Part shown: positions 11,601 through 25,100 of the stretch, one piece after another
How the letters are laid out: each line of letters starts with the position of its first letter
How positions within the stretch are numbered: the first letter of the stretch is position 1
Source: Adiantum capillus-veneris
Lineage: Eukaryota > Streptophyta > Polypodiopsida > Polypodiales > Pteridaceae
Assembly: GCA_014529385.2 (NCBI GenBank)
Contig: CM043967.1
Coordinates: 86,289,278 to 86,353,277, forward strand
Length of the DNA stretch: 64,000 nt
Direction: 5' to 3'
The notes under the pieces: generated by a model
What the model saw: the letters and a program-made list of their open reading frames with translations, nothing else
Told to the model about the DNA's origin: nothing
Database searches by the model: none
Translations under genes and position numbers: made by a program

Positions 11601-14600
11601 AGAAGAAGCACCACAGGCAGAAAACATTCAAGTCGAGAGACAAAGATGTGACATTCGACACCTACAATGGGCAGCGTGATAATGACAAAGCGTTGGCTTT
11701 CATCCGCCAATTAGAAGTTGCATTTGCTGAAGGGAATTTTAAAGAAAGATCCAAGCTTTGCCATGTTAGTATGTACCTGAAAGGCACTGCCAGCAGTTGG
11801 TGGTTAGCCCTTATCCTGGAAGATCGTAAACCCCAAGATTGGACTGCTTTCAAGAAGGAGTTCTACGCACAGTTCCTTCCTCCAGACTATGAGGAAGAGG
11901 TAAAGAAAGAATGGGATCGACTTTCACAGTCGGAGAACGAAACTGTTCCACGCTATGTGGATAGGTTTTGGGACGTTCTCTTGAAAGTCACTCCATTCAA
12001 GAAGATTGATGATTCGGAAAAGATGCGCAAGTTTGAAGCAGGATTGCATGAAGCCTTGCAAAAGGCTATGAAGCTTTACCCTCGAGGTAGCTTGCAAATA
12101 CTTATGGAATCAGTCCGCATAGCTGATGGAATACATGACAAGGGTACTCCCAGGAAGATGGAGCAAAGCACTTACCATGCCAAGTAGAAGGCTCTCCATG
12201 AGCAGCCTACCTCTACTTCTTCTTCTCAAAAGAAGAAAAGAACCGCCTCCGAAGCAGAAGCAAAGCCAAATCAGCCCAAGAAAAGGAGACATCTCTCTCC
12301 TGCTGAGTTGCGAACCTACATTAGTGAAGGAAGATGCTTCAAGTGTGGACAAGTTGGTCATATGAAGGGTGACTGTCCTACCAAACCTCCACAACCACCC
12401 TCTTCCAATGCAGTCCCAGATGTACAGGGAAATACAACCAAGGATGGAAAAGAAAGAGCTCTTCTTAAAGCATGGGGTAGCATCAACAACCAACGAGCTC
12501 TCATTTTGTTTGACCCTGGCAGTACAGACAACTTCATCTCTACCAAGCTAGCTGATGACCTGAACTTGCAGCCCAATCGTTTTGGAGTTTCTATTCAAGC
12601 ACAATCTGCTTTCAAAGGGCAGAACTCAAACTCTACTCCAATCATAGGGAAGTTGAATCTAAAGGTCGACGACTACAAGGATCAAGAGTCTTTCTTACTA
12701 GCTTCACTTGAAGGATGTGATGTTATCTTGGGAATGCCTTGGCACTACAAGATGCATCCCATTCCGGACTATGTTCACAAAACCTTATCCTTTGCTTATA
12801 AAGGAAAGGAGTATCTTGTACTTGCAGATGCAGGTGATTGGTGTATCCCTATCGCCAATCACATTGCCATCAAGAAAGAAATGAAAAAGTGTGTTTCAAC
12901 GTACTTGATTTTTGCAAGAGAGAGAGATGTGTCTGTTTCACAACTTTCTTCCTCTTTAGAGGAAAAAAGACTTAAGTTATTAGAAAGTTATAAAGATTGT
13001 TTTGCAGATGAACTTCCAAATGAACTCCCACCTCCTCGACCTGAGGATCATACAATTGATTTGATCCTAGGAAGTTCTCCTCCAAATCAGCCCCCTTATC
13101 GAGTTAGTCTAATGCAGCAAGAGGAAATTCTCAAGCAAGTTAACGAGCTTTTGGAGAAGGGCTTAATAAGGCCTAGTACTTCTCCATATTGTTCACCTGT
13201 CTTGCTAGTACAGAAAAAGGATGGCACATTCCGCATGTGCATAGACTATAGATCTCTAAACAAGATCACAATCAAGAATCGATTTCCAATCCCTCGGATT
13301 GACGACATTCTTGACAAGTTACAAGGAGCAAGTGTTTTTAGTCGTATAGACTTGAAGAGCGATTATGATCAAATCCGCATAGCTCCTCAGGATGTGCATA
13401 AGACTTCATTTAGAACAACCTTCGGGTTGTATGAATTCTTAGTGATGCCTTTTGGACTCACTAATGCACCAGCCACATTCAACAGAATGATGGATAGAAT
13501 CTTCCACTCATATAGAAGCTTCACAGGCGTTTTCTTTGATGACGTCTTAATCTTCTCAGAGACGGAACACGAACACTATAAGCATCTCGCCTTAGTGTTT
13601 GAAGATTTACGCAGACACAAATTATTTGTGAATGCTAAGAAGAGTGAGTTCTTTCTAAAAGAAATCCACTATTTGGGCCATATAGTATCTCACAATCACG
13701 TGAGAATGGACCCTGATAAGATTCAAGCAGTTGTAGAATGGCCTACGCCAACTACAGTACATGATGTACGAAGTTTCCTTGGCCTCTATTCTTATTATCG
13801 GCGTTTAATTCGAGCTTTTGCCGCGATAGCAGGTCCCCTCCATGACCTGACAAAGAAGCGGATTCCATTCCATTGGGGGTCTGGACAAAAACAAGCTTTC
13901 GAAAAGCTTAAGTATCTACTCAGTCACGGACCTGTTCTTACCGTCCCTGATCTTCGCAAACCTTTCGAGGTATACTGCGATGCATTTGGAGATTGTGTAG
14001 GAGCAGTTTTGAACCAAGAGGGTCACGCAATAGCCTATGAAAGTCGGCGCCTTTAAGATGCAGAGTTGCATGTTTCCATATACGAGAAAGAGTTAATGGC
14101 ATGCTCTTTCCATTTGGAAACACTATCTGTTAGGAGTTGATTTTATTATCAAGACAGATCATCAAAGTCTTCGCTACTTTCTCACACAGAGAAAGTTATC
14201 AAAAAAGCAGATGAGATGGGCCAACTTTCTTTCAATGTTCCATTTTCAGATTTTACATACTTCTGGAACGAAGAATGCAGTTGCAGATACTCTCTCCAGG
14301 CGTCCAAAGATCAATGCACTAACAACAATTTATCATGAGGAACTAGAATCTCTCAGCGAGATGTATCCTCAAGATCCAGACTTCGCCACAATTGGGCAGA
14401 TCTTCAAGCTGGTCACTCAAGGCTACCTTATTCCATTAGGGATAATACGCTCTATCGTCAACAAGCAATATGCATAGCTCAGCCCTTACGACAGAAGGTG
14501 ATGGATGAAGCACATAATTCTCCTTATGCCGGGCATCGGGGAATTGCTTCCACCACTAGTGCCGTCGAAAGGTATTTCTTTTGGCCAACACTCCGTGCGG

Positions 14601-17600
14601 ACATTGAAAAACATGTACGTGAGTGTTTAGTCTGCCAAAAAGTAAAATATGACAGGCATAAAGTTTATGGCAAGCTTCAGCCGCTCCCTGTGCCTAACAC
14701 GCCATGGGAAAGTATTGCCATGGATTTTATTACGGATCTTCCTAGATCCAAGAATGGAAATGATGCAATCTGGACTATAGTAGACAGATTCAGTAAGCAA
14801 GCACATTTTCTTCCAGTAAAGAAGACGATCAAAGCTGATCACATTGCTAGAATATTTCTAGCTCAGATTTTTAAACACCATGGATTGCCAAAGACTATTG
14901 TCAGCGATAGAGATCCCCGCATGACTAGTCTATTTTGGTAGGCATTGTTCGAAAACTTGGGAACTAAGCTTGATTTTTCATCAGCTTATCATCCTCAAAC
15001 AGATGGTCAAAGCGAAATCGCTAATGCCACTGTTTTAGATCTCCTCAAGTGCTATGTTTCGGAACGACAATCCGAATGGGAACAATACTTACCAATAGTT
15101 GAGTTTGCGTATAATAATACCATACATTCCTCAACTAGTAAAGCTCCCTTCGAAATTATTTATGGCAAGCCACTCTTACTTCCTATTATGGTGACCAAAG
15201 AAAACATTTTCGCCGCAGATGAATTTGTGCGCAATATTGATAGTGCCCATCAACAAGTAAAGCAAGCGATTCTTCGTACTCAAGAGCAACAGAAGAGAAA
15301 AGCAGACAAGCACAGAAGGAATCTCAATCTTGAAAAAGGACAATATGTCCTGCTTCGGTTTGAGAAAGCTAGATTGAAAAAGCGGGTCGACAAAGGGAAA
15401 GTTGTCAAACTTTCCCATAGATTTTACGGCCCTTTCAAAATTACAGATAAAGTCAATGATGTGACTTTCAGATTGTATTTGCCTTGCTTTTCATGTCAGT
15501 CTCCGACCATATGTTGGACCTCCTCCAGTGGCGCCAGTACAAGAAGATCCTCCAGAAGTCGAAGAGACTGAGGAAATCCTTCAACCTGAACAGATAATAC
15601 ACCACTCGCAGAGACAACTCAAGTCGGGGAGTCTACATCGAAAGTATTTAGTCAAGTTCAAGAATTACACTCCTTTAGATGCAAAGTGGATGACTGAGTC
15701 CGATCTTAAGGACTACCCAGACATCTTGCACAGTTATGTTGACGCTCTACAATTGAGGTCAACTGTTTAGAACCAAGAGGGATGTAACTAAGTCAGACTT
15801 TGTAAATAATTAATTTATTTACGAGAAAAGAATTATCTAATTAGTTGTGTGCACATCAGAATAGATTTAGCAGTTCTGGGGCCTCAGGTGCGCCCAAGTT
15901 TGGGCCAATGCACCTCAGGGAGATCCTAGCAGAAAATACCATGAAGCCCTAGCGATTGGGAAATCGGGTCTTCAATGAAGGGGTAAATAGTAGCCTCAGA
16001 TTTTAGACTCAAAAAATTACGCGCGCTAGTGCAAGCACAGGAATGAGATGGGGTCCTTAGAATAATAACCCTAAGGCCTGATTATTTTACGCCTTAGAAT
16101 AAGTTAGTTAAAAGTATTCTTAAGTAATTTTGCACTGGACCAAATGGCCGGACAAGTGCGAACAGGTAATGCCAAAGCATTGCTGGTACGGCAATGCGCT
16201 AGAGAGCAGATAAAGTTTTCATTTGTTGCATCTATGTGTGCAGTTGTGCAATTAACATTTCATTAACTAGCATAGGATTTTTAAAGTCAAAAGTTGAATG
16301 GTTTTTAAATTTCAAAGTAAGTGTGCCACTTGGCACACTTTTCCCATGCAATCTCTCTCTCTCTCTCTCACTCTCTCTCTTCATGCTAGCGCCCCCTCTT
16401 CTGGGAGGCTATAAGAGAGCAGCCCCTCCCCCTCTTGTCGGGTTGGCAGTGCACTACCCCCCCCCCCCCAGTTGACCATCCTCTACGCAGTGAGGCTCTC
16501 CATTGAAGCTTGAGAGCAGCACCTTGTGGTGTATGTGGAGCCTCTGAGCACCCATCACCTAGAACAAGGCCTCTCATCGAGTCTCATGGTTGCTTGCAGC
16601 TTTGGGAGAAGTTTCATCGCGTAAAGTAGTAGAAAACTCTCTTTCTCCCTTGTCTAGCTTCTGCAAATTCCCTATTTTCAGCCCCTAATCACTTGTATTA
16701 GGGTGAATTTCAGCAAAGTCTTAATAGAATCTCATTCCCCACTACCTACTCTACACATACACCAAGTTTGGAGCATTTCCATCACGAAAAGGACCTCCAA
16801 TTTGGCATTGGAACACGCTCAGGTAACAGTTTCTGGTTATGTGCAAAAAATTACAGCAACGGGTGTATGTGTGTGTGTTTTGCATCTTTCTGTGGTTGGT
16901 TAATTGCAGGAATGATTACGTCCAAAGTGGCACAGTTAGCGGAAGATAGACCCTCATTCGTGAGAGCTTCCGATGAGTTTTGTGGAAGGTAGACTCCCCC
17001 CTACGAGAGCTTCCCAAAATCTCGCAGAAGAGGATAGATCCTCTCAGTAGTCAGAGAGCAGTTCTTCTACTCTCTCAGTAAGAAGCAGAAAAAGGACAAG
17101 AAAGAATAGAGGACGGGCTTTCGCCCCGTTCCTATGCTTGTAAAGATTCTCCCTTAGTAATAAAGATATTCTCTTTATGGGGGGAGACCAGCCCATCTTC
17201 TGGTCCCCAATGAAGTGTCAAGCTTTCTCTCTCTCTAATTCTCTTGAGTATTTGAAGTGCAATTAAACGCGCTTCCGTATTTTTGTGACACCACCTGCCA
17301 CGGTGTAAATGTACCCACTAGTTGACTTACGAGTATCAACATCACCTGCCATGTCAGAATCACAATATCCCTGTAGTTTCAATGGAGCTTTTCCATAACA
17401 CGAGCATTTGCTTTTGGTCCCTTTCAACTTTCAAGTATCTCATTATTGACTTTACAGCATCCCAATGTGCTCTGCCACGATTAGACATAAACCTGCTCAA
17501 TACTCCCACTAAATAAGCAATGTCAGGTCTAGTGGCAACCATACCATACATGAGAGAGCCGCAAGTTGAAGCATAAGCTACTCCCCTCATAGCATTTGTT

Positions 17601-18685
17601 ATTAGGAGGTGTATTTTTCATGTTGCCTTCTTTAAATATATACTACATATTTTTACTTGTTTTCCCTGAAACCCTTGATAAGGTGCAAGTGGACATTGCA
17701 TGGCCAGTGTGAAATGGACTAAACGGGTTTCTCATGTCAAGAATCTAGGTCGATCGATGTGGAAGTGGTCGGCCACTTAGCACTGGATTTTGATGAATAT
17801 GGAAGCTTGTGTGCGCCAAAATGGAATTTGTGCCACTCGGCAAGTCACTTACAACTTATAAGTTGGTGGATACTAGGAAATTAAACCAAAGGGGCAAACT
17901 GGACACATGGCAGTAGGAGAGCAACCTGTAGGTCAACACACAGCTCCAGAAGGACACCTCAGTAAGAGGGGGCGCCCAAATGAGAGTGGAGGCTAATTTT
18001 TGAGTCAGTGTGCATCTACAATGTGTGTGTGTGTGAGTAGTGGGTGCAGGTTCACAGCTTTAGTGGAAAGCATGATTCTCCTTTGTCTCATGTGGCGCGA
18101 TGATTTGCTCTCGTGCATCTCTCTCTCCCTTTTGCACATATAATAATGCCCCACTAGTTGGGCTTCTCAATTGACCATGTACAGTTCTTGGGGTCTTATG
18201 CGCGTTTGGCAAGGCAAGAGCCTTTTGAATAGCTATTGGATTAGCTAATTGCGAATCCCCCGTAGGTACGCACAATTCCGTCACTAAGGATTCTGGAAAC
18301 GAAGAGTTTTCTGTAACAGACTTGGTCACTCCAAGTCGAAAATCTACAGCGACACCACAAATAATCACTTCAAAACAGTTCACAGTTCACAATTGATTCG
18401 ACATTGGCCCGGCAGACTTCCGTGCCTAGAGATATTGGCCCCAAAGGCTGGCGCCCCTTTCGGCATTTCTTTTTGTATTAATCTGTGTTCAAAGTACAAG
18501 AATGCAGGCAGGCACTCACACTCAGACTTTGCGTCAAGATGCTCTGAGTTCTGAAGCCCTGCCAGCATATTTAAAGATTACAAAGGGATGCTAAAAAGCA
18601 GAGCCCAAAAGCTGAAAATCAAAAGCCTTTAGAAATAAAGCGAAGGCTCTTTCTCTCTCTTACTTGTAAAATAAAGCAAAAGGAG

Positions 18686-18774
<89 letters not shown>

Positions 18775-19074
18775 TCTTGCGTAGAAAAAGCAACCAAAAG
18801 CTGCCGCTGATCTGCCCGCAAAAAGCCCCGCCAAACACAGACGTCCGTACAGCGTGCCACGTGGCACTTCCTCCGTGATTTTTGGGTAGCCTCGCCACGT
18901 CAGCATTTCTGTACAGCAGCTGGCAGAGAGTGTATGTGTGTTGTGGCACGCCACGTCACCAGTTTGTGACATTTTCTCGTGTGAAAACTTGTCTGATTCA
19001 AAGGGGAACTGTCCCATTGCGTGCAGGAGTGTCAAAGTGTGCAGTGGAAGGTGAGAGAGAGAAAGAGACAATGG

Positions 19075-19157
<83 letters not shown>

Positions 19158-22100
19158 ACATGACATGAAACAGATGGTGGAAAGACTGGCAGCCCAATAA
19201 CTCCAGATGGCTACATGGTGTGAGACAAGACAATGAGAAAGAGGGTGCCCCCCCTCCTATATATAGGAGAATAGGGGCTGGTCGGGCCATAATCCTCAAT
19301 ATAGCCCAATGACCTAAAAATATGACCCTCCAATATAGATGGGGGAATATGTGACCAAAACAGGTCTAAAGTGGGAAATGTGATGAACAACCCTAAGTGT
19401 GCCTGAGATCCCTGTCCAGAAGGTGTACGGGTGGCCAACCCACAACCAAGGACCAATGCACGTGATGTGTGTGAAGCCTGTAGACAGTGTGCGAAGCATC
19501 TGGACTCTGGAGATGAAGAATCTAACACCCCCCCTCGACAACAGATACGGAGAAGCTGTCGAGGAGAATGCAACACGCCTGGTAAATCTGGAGAAGATGT
19601 AAATCCCGAGAGAAAAGGATGAGGAGCACCAACCAAACAACACGACAATCCGTACAGCACGGATGTGATGATGACCAAGGGTGAGGAAACTCCGATCAAG
19701 TCGCACAAGGAAGCTGATGGAGTGGCAAGCTACCGAATAAGTCGGTGAAGAGGATATATATAGGGAAATGACCTAAGATGTGTCACGATTGCGACTATGT
19801 TGCAGTATTACATCTACTCCTAGTTGCAGATACGCGAAGTGCCATGCCAAGGAGGACCCCTACTCTTGGATGGTTACGACCCTTCTCTCAAGAGACGTGC
19901 CTCTTCGCCAAAAGCCACACTCCTTCGACAACCAGTCGCACCCCTTCGCTCTACGGGTGCGACTCTTCGCCCAATGGTTGCAGCTCTTCGCAGAAAGGAT
20001 GTGTCTTTACGTCTAAAGTCATGTCTCTTCACCAGGAGACGTGTCTTTTCATTTGTGTCTCTTCGTCTCCTATATAAGGAGCCTATTGTACTCAGTTTTA
20101 AGTCATTCAATCAATCAACACAGAGTCTTCTTAAGTCTTGTTTTTCAAATATCGTATCCCTATACCTGAAGCCCCCACCTTACACTTGTATTTATCTCCT
20201 TGGTGCACTCCCTCAACCATTCCCCAGTTATCTCCAAATACCAGTTTTAGTTCTTCATACATGACATTCTTGCTACAAAACATAGTAGGTGTGACACAGA
20301 ATGGCAATGTCTTGAACAGGTGTACAAAAACATGCACGGGGCAGCACCAACTGAGCCCTACTGATCTAGAAGCCTTCCCAAATTTTCATGAGGAGCAAAT
20401 ATCGGAAAGCATCTTCTCCTTCATTGAGTGGAGTGACCACACATCGGGTTGTGGCCATTCCGGACTCAATAATGAAGGTTTGTCAACAGCAATGATCTTA
20501 TCATATCCATCCTGAGTTCATTTCAAGTTTCTTAAGTCTTAATCATGAGTTTAAGTACTTAATTAAGGATTAGTACCTAGAATCCTTACAATGGTATCAG
20601 AGCAAAGTTTTTCCGGGACCCGAAGGTTGTGAGCCTTTCACCCTCGCCGCTACCCTCTTCCCCCCCTTCCCAGAGTTGCATGGAAGCAGAAGAAAGGTGG
20701 TACACACACACATATACGAGCATGAGGTAACTTGAAAAAAAATTTGTTCCAATTCTTTAAGAAAGAAAGAACAAAGCTGTGTGTGCGTGCGTACCTGGAG
20801 AACTTCGCGCACCCTTTCATGCAAAAGTGTAACAGACTTGGACACTCCAAGTCAAGAATCTACTGCAACAGCACCAAATAACCACTTCAAAACAGTTCAC
20901 AGTTCACAATTGATTTACACTCGCCCGGCGAAGTTCGGTGCCTAGAGATATTGGCCCCAAAGACTGGCGCCCCTTTCGGTATATCTTTTTGTATTAATCT
21001 GAGTTCAAAGTACAAGAGTGCGGGCAGGCGCTCACAGACTCTGCGTCCAGATGCTCTGAGTTGTGAGAGGGCAGCCCGCTTATTTAAAGTACAAGGGTTG
21101 CCAAAAGCAGAGCCCCAAAAGCTTTCCAAAAATTGAAAATCAAAAGCTAAAGCAAAAGCTTTCTCTGTCTCTGATAATCTCTCTCTCTCTCGAGAGGCAA
21201 ATAACGCAAACAAAGATTTTCTTTCTCTTGCTTGTAAACATAAAGCAAAAAGGTTCTCATTCTCTCTCTTTCAATTAGCGTAGAAAAAGCATGTCAAAAA
21301 GCTGCCGTAAATAGCCAGCACAAATCCCGCGCAACTCTCGGACGTCCGTACTGCTGCCACGTGTCATGCCAAAATTAGGGTTAGGGTTTTTGGCAGAATT
21401 AGGGTTTCAGCAGTTAGGGTTTTTGGCAGCAAAATTAGGGTTTCAGGGGTTAGGGTTTCGGGCAGCCACATCATCACTTTGTGACATACCCCCCTCTTGA
21501 AAGCATTGTAATCACCCTCGATTACGCCTGCAAAACAGACAGAGGCCATAAACTGTCTTAGCAGACACTGACTGTTAGTACCTACGCACTAGGAACACAC
21601 ATCTAGCACATGTACCAATTGACAGTCACATCACACGACATCGCAGGACATCACTCGACATCACTCGACATCACAAGACATCACATGACACTCAACATTC
21701 ATTCGGATCTTAGACCATGATTTATCGGCAATGTAGCTAGCAATCACATCTAGATCCAATCGGGACCTCATCGGTGCCCGATTGACTAACCCCTATTGCA
21801 ACCATGTCTATTCGAGATCAATTAGACCAAAATGCTGCAATCATTTCGTCTATCAGTTCCTGCATTTACAAACAAGTCAAGAACAAATCAGTTTCATATT
21901 CAGGAATTCCATTTCGTAAAGTCATACAGCAGAATACTGTCAGCTCTCAGTATCCCTGAAGCTCAAAGAGACGTCAATGACTCTAGTATCAAAATCGAGG
22001 CATCTGTTGACAAAGGAGCGGAGTAACTCCCCTCTTGTGCATCCCACAGCACCAGATCTCCGGCCAAGCTGAATTCTGGGTTCCATTTGGAGTAGACTAT

Positions 22101-25100
22101 ACTAAACCAAAAGCTTCGAGGTAAAGTTTCACAATCTGAGGAGTATCTGCTAGGTCCTCCTCCTCCATCCACTTCGCATCCAATGCAGGATAGTTCTTGA
22201 ATTTAACCAAGAACCGCCTTCGAACTTTACCTTTATTCTTTGTGTCCTTATGTGCCAAAATCCGTTTAGGAACAAGGATCTCCTCGTTTTCTTCCACTTC
22301 GGGTTGCTCATCAGGCTCCCCATCATCAGGCACATCACCTCTAAAAGGTTTCAAGAGACTCACATGGAATGCATTGTGAATCCTCCAAGTGTCAGGCAGT
22401 TTCAGTCAGAAGGAGACATCATTGACCTTATCAGAGATCTGGAAAGGTCCGTAGTATCGCATACTAAGCTTTGGAAAAAGCCTCTCCTTTCCCTTCTTCT
22501 TTCTCAGGCGTGCCTTCTCAAAACGTAAGAGCACCCAATCATCCTCCTTCAATTTCAAATCGCGACGATGGCGATCTACTGCCTTTTTCTATCGGTCTTG
22601 AGATTTTTGCAAAGCCTCGCGAACCTTGGCAAAAGCCTTGTCTAAGTCGCGCGTATACTCATCCGCTTCAAAAATCTTATCTTTCGTGCTTAGGAAGGGT
22701 AGAACCTTCGCAGCATCTTCAACAATCTCAAATGGCGCCTTCCCCGTCGAAGAGTGTATCGTGTTATTGTAGGCAAATTCCACCAAAGGTAGATACTTTT
22801 CCCATTGAGTCTTCTGATCTGAGAATAAGACTTCAATAAATCTAAAACCACTGAATTGGCAATCTCAGATTGCTCGTCAATCTGCACGTGGAGCGATGAC
22901 GAGAACTGCAACCGCGTGCCAATGTTCTCCCAAATTGCCTTCCAAAACAAACTCGTAAATCTGGGGTCTCTATCGGAGACCCCGTTGAAACCGGCCCGTA
23001 GGGGCGGTAGGCTTTGGCTTTCACCCGAAATTCTTTACTTTAGACACACACACAAAGAACATGCAAAGGAAACCTGCAACAGGAATTAACACTTGAATAC
23101 ACACACGGCTCGGAAGCTAGAATGCTCCGAGCAGACGCCAACAACCTGTAGGCCCCAAAATTGGCGCCCCTTTCGGTATTTCTTTATTCCTTGAGAGGGT
23201 GAATTACAAAGTAGAGTCCTGGGAATCCTTTACCTGTATCCCGCTAGATACTACCTGATTTGGCCAAATTTCGGCACCATAACAACCCCAGAACTTGCAC
23301 GACACCAATTCCCTGCCGGAACTCACTTCCACTGGCGTATACCCTCTGATTCTTGCCCAAAAACAGTAAATTCAACATGCTGTATTTACTTGTTTTTGCC
23401 CTGTTTTCAGCCCCAAACAGTCCCCTAGCTATCCTCTGCTAGTGGGGCATGATTCCCAAGGGTTCTGCCGTTCGTATGGCTGAAAAACAAACAATTTTCT
23501 GCACATACACAGCGCTGAATTTGCACCTGTACGGTGAGGTTATGACCCTCACCGGTGCCTGCTTTGGAGTAGCAGCTAGCTACCCCTGTTCCTGCTCAAG
23601 GAGGCTCTTGCCTCAACACAAACGCATGAACATTGAAACCACACAGCTGTACATCAGTCAAATGAAGAGCCCTCTTGTGGGGCATCACATAACTGCACGT
23701 AGGGGGGAGAGAGAGCAGTGTGTAGTGTGCAGGGCATCACTCCTAGCACCACACTGTACATGAGAGGGAAAGAAAGCACTCCATAACTCTTAACCTATGA
23801 CAGGTTCTCAATGAAGCATCCCCCCAGCATAAATCGAGCGCCCCCTCTTCTGCGCTTGACCTGTAATGCATCTGTGAACAAATAGATGCAAAAAGGAAAA
23901 AATTTCCATGGCTGCCAAAACCTGCGTATCGCTGAAAATGCAGCAAAACAACCCTGTAAACACGCATCTGATGCCTTCCAAAGCTGAAAATGAGCTCCTT
24001 AATCTTAAGTAAAGTCATGGGAAGCTCAAAAATGGAGAGAGATGGCTGAAAATCAGAGTTATCAGTCTCCAAAACTACTCCAAAAAGTCAGTTACGAGTT
24101 CTGTTCTCCCAGACTTGGTAAATTGGCCAAAAAGTGCCACTTGGCACTCATGCATGCAATTTCTCCGCATAGGGCTTTCTGCTTTAAAATCTCTCAATTG
24201 GTGCATCAGTTGACTTTGCAGCAGAGTAATAAAATGTTCCCCTTATCATTTTGAAGCTAATGACGCGAATAGATTTCGTGGCCTAAAATAGCCATTCCCT
24301 AAATTTTACGGGGTACTTTTGTTGGACTCCCATTGGTCATCTGACATCTATCCTCAATGGGACCGCATCCAAAAGTGCAATATGGCCCAACTATCCGATA
24401 CTTTCTGTTGGTAGTCCCACCTTGACTTTATGCCTTTACTGAGTTCACTTCCTAGTATCCACCAACTTGCGAAGTGCGACAGGGGGACCTACACCTAGAC
24501 ATCCTCTTACTATACAAATTCCAGTGCCGACCCACCTCCTGTCTGCGGGTAAAACTACCGTTCACATTGGCCATACAATGTCCGACCATTTGCAACTTCA
24601 AAAAGAGGGTCTCAAAAACATTGGAAAGAAACCAACAACTAAGGTTAGCAATTGCCACGTCCTCGTGACATACCTCCCTCTTGAAATCGCAAACGTCCTT
24701 GATTGCATACCATAAATACATGCCATTGATGATCTTGTATTGTTAGCACTCTTTTATCATCGCATGTATCCGCAAGAAAGGTCGTAACACATAGATACAA
24801 ATGACTTAATGAGACCTTCATACTTTTGTCGTTTCCATCTATTACATTGAATTCATATGTACATTTGATGTGCTAGTTCTATCGTTATCCCTCTTTTGCA
24901 CACGTTGGGTTGAGGCATAAATAGGTTGTAACCCAAAGACCTCAAGTTAAAGCTGCAATACATTTGGTGACTTTGACAGTTCATGCTCTTCCATCCACAT
25001 TGCATCCATAGGTGGATAGTTCTTGAACTTCACCACATAGCATTTTGCAAACTGTCCCTTAACTTTTTACCTGTGCAAGAGGCGCTTGCCTCTGCAAACG

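Larger units (their letters stand above)
9597..17290 (+). mobile_element. E1: nearly complete Ty3/gypsy chromovirus, 7.7 kb, TSD CCACC
   Basis: Bounded by two LTRs of about 1.5 kb starting TGTAACTAAG and ending TTTTGTGACA. It is flanked by CCACC at 9592-9596 and 17291-17295. Order inside: tRNA-iMet primer site, gag, zinc knuckle, protease, RT, RNase H, integrase, chromodomain, polypurine tract, which is the chromovirus order. The LTRs differ only at scattered bases and short indels, so insertion was fairly recent. Pol carries three in-frame stops (12185, 14054, 14939) and about three frameshifts (near 14120, 14440, 15485), so this copy cannot supply its own enzymes. It interrupts copia fragment A. 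Confidence 0.96.

Noticed and set aside
18619-19299. Long open frames of SLSLSL or ERERER repeats
   Set aside because: They are translations of GA/CT microsatellites, which are open in several frames on both strands. No unique coding sequence surrounds them.
20138-20515. 125-residue plus-strand open frame as a gene
   Set aside because: It lies inside an LTR-specific insert and lacks motifs. The minus strand looks more protein-like. Kept only as a finding about the insert.
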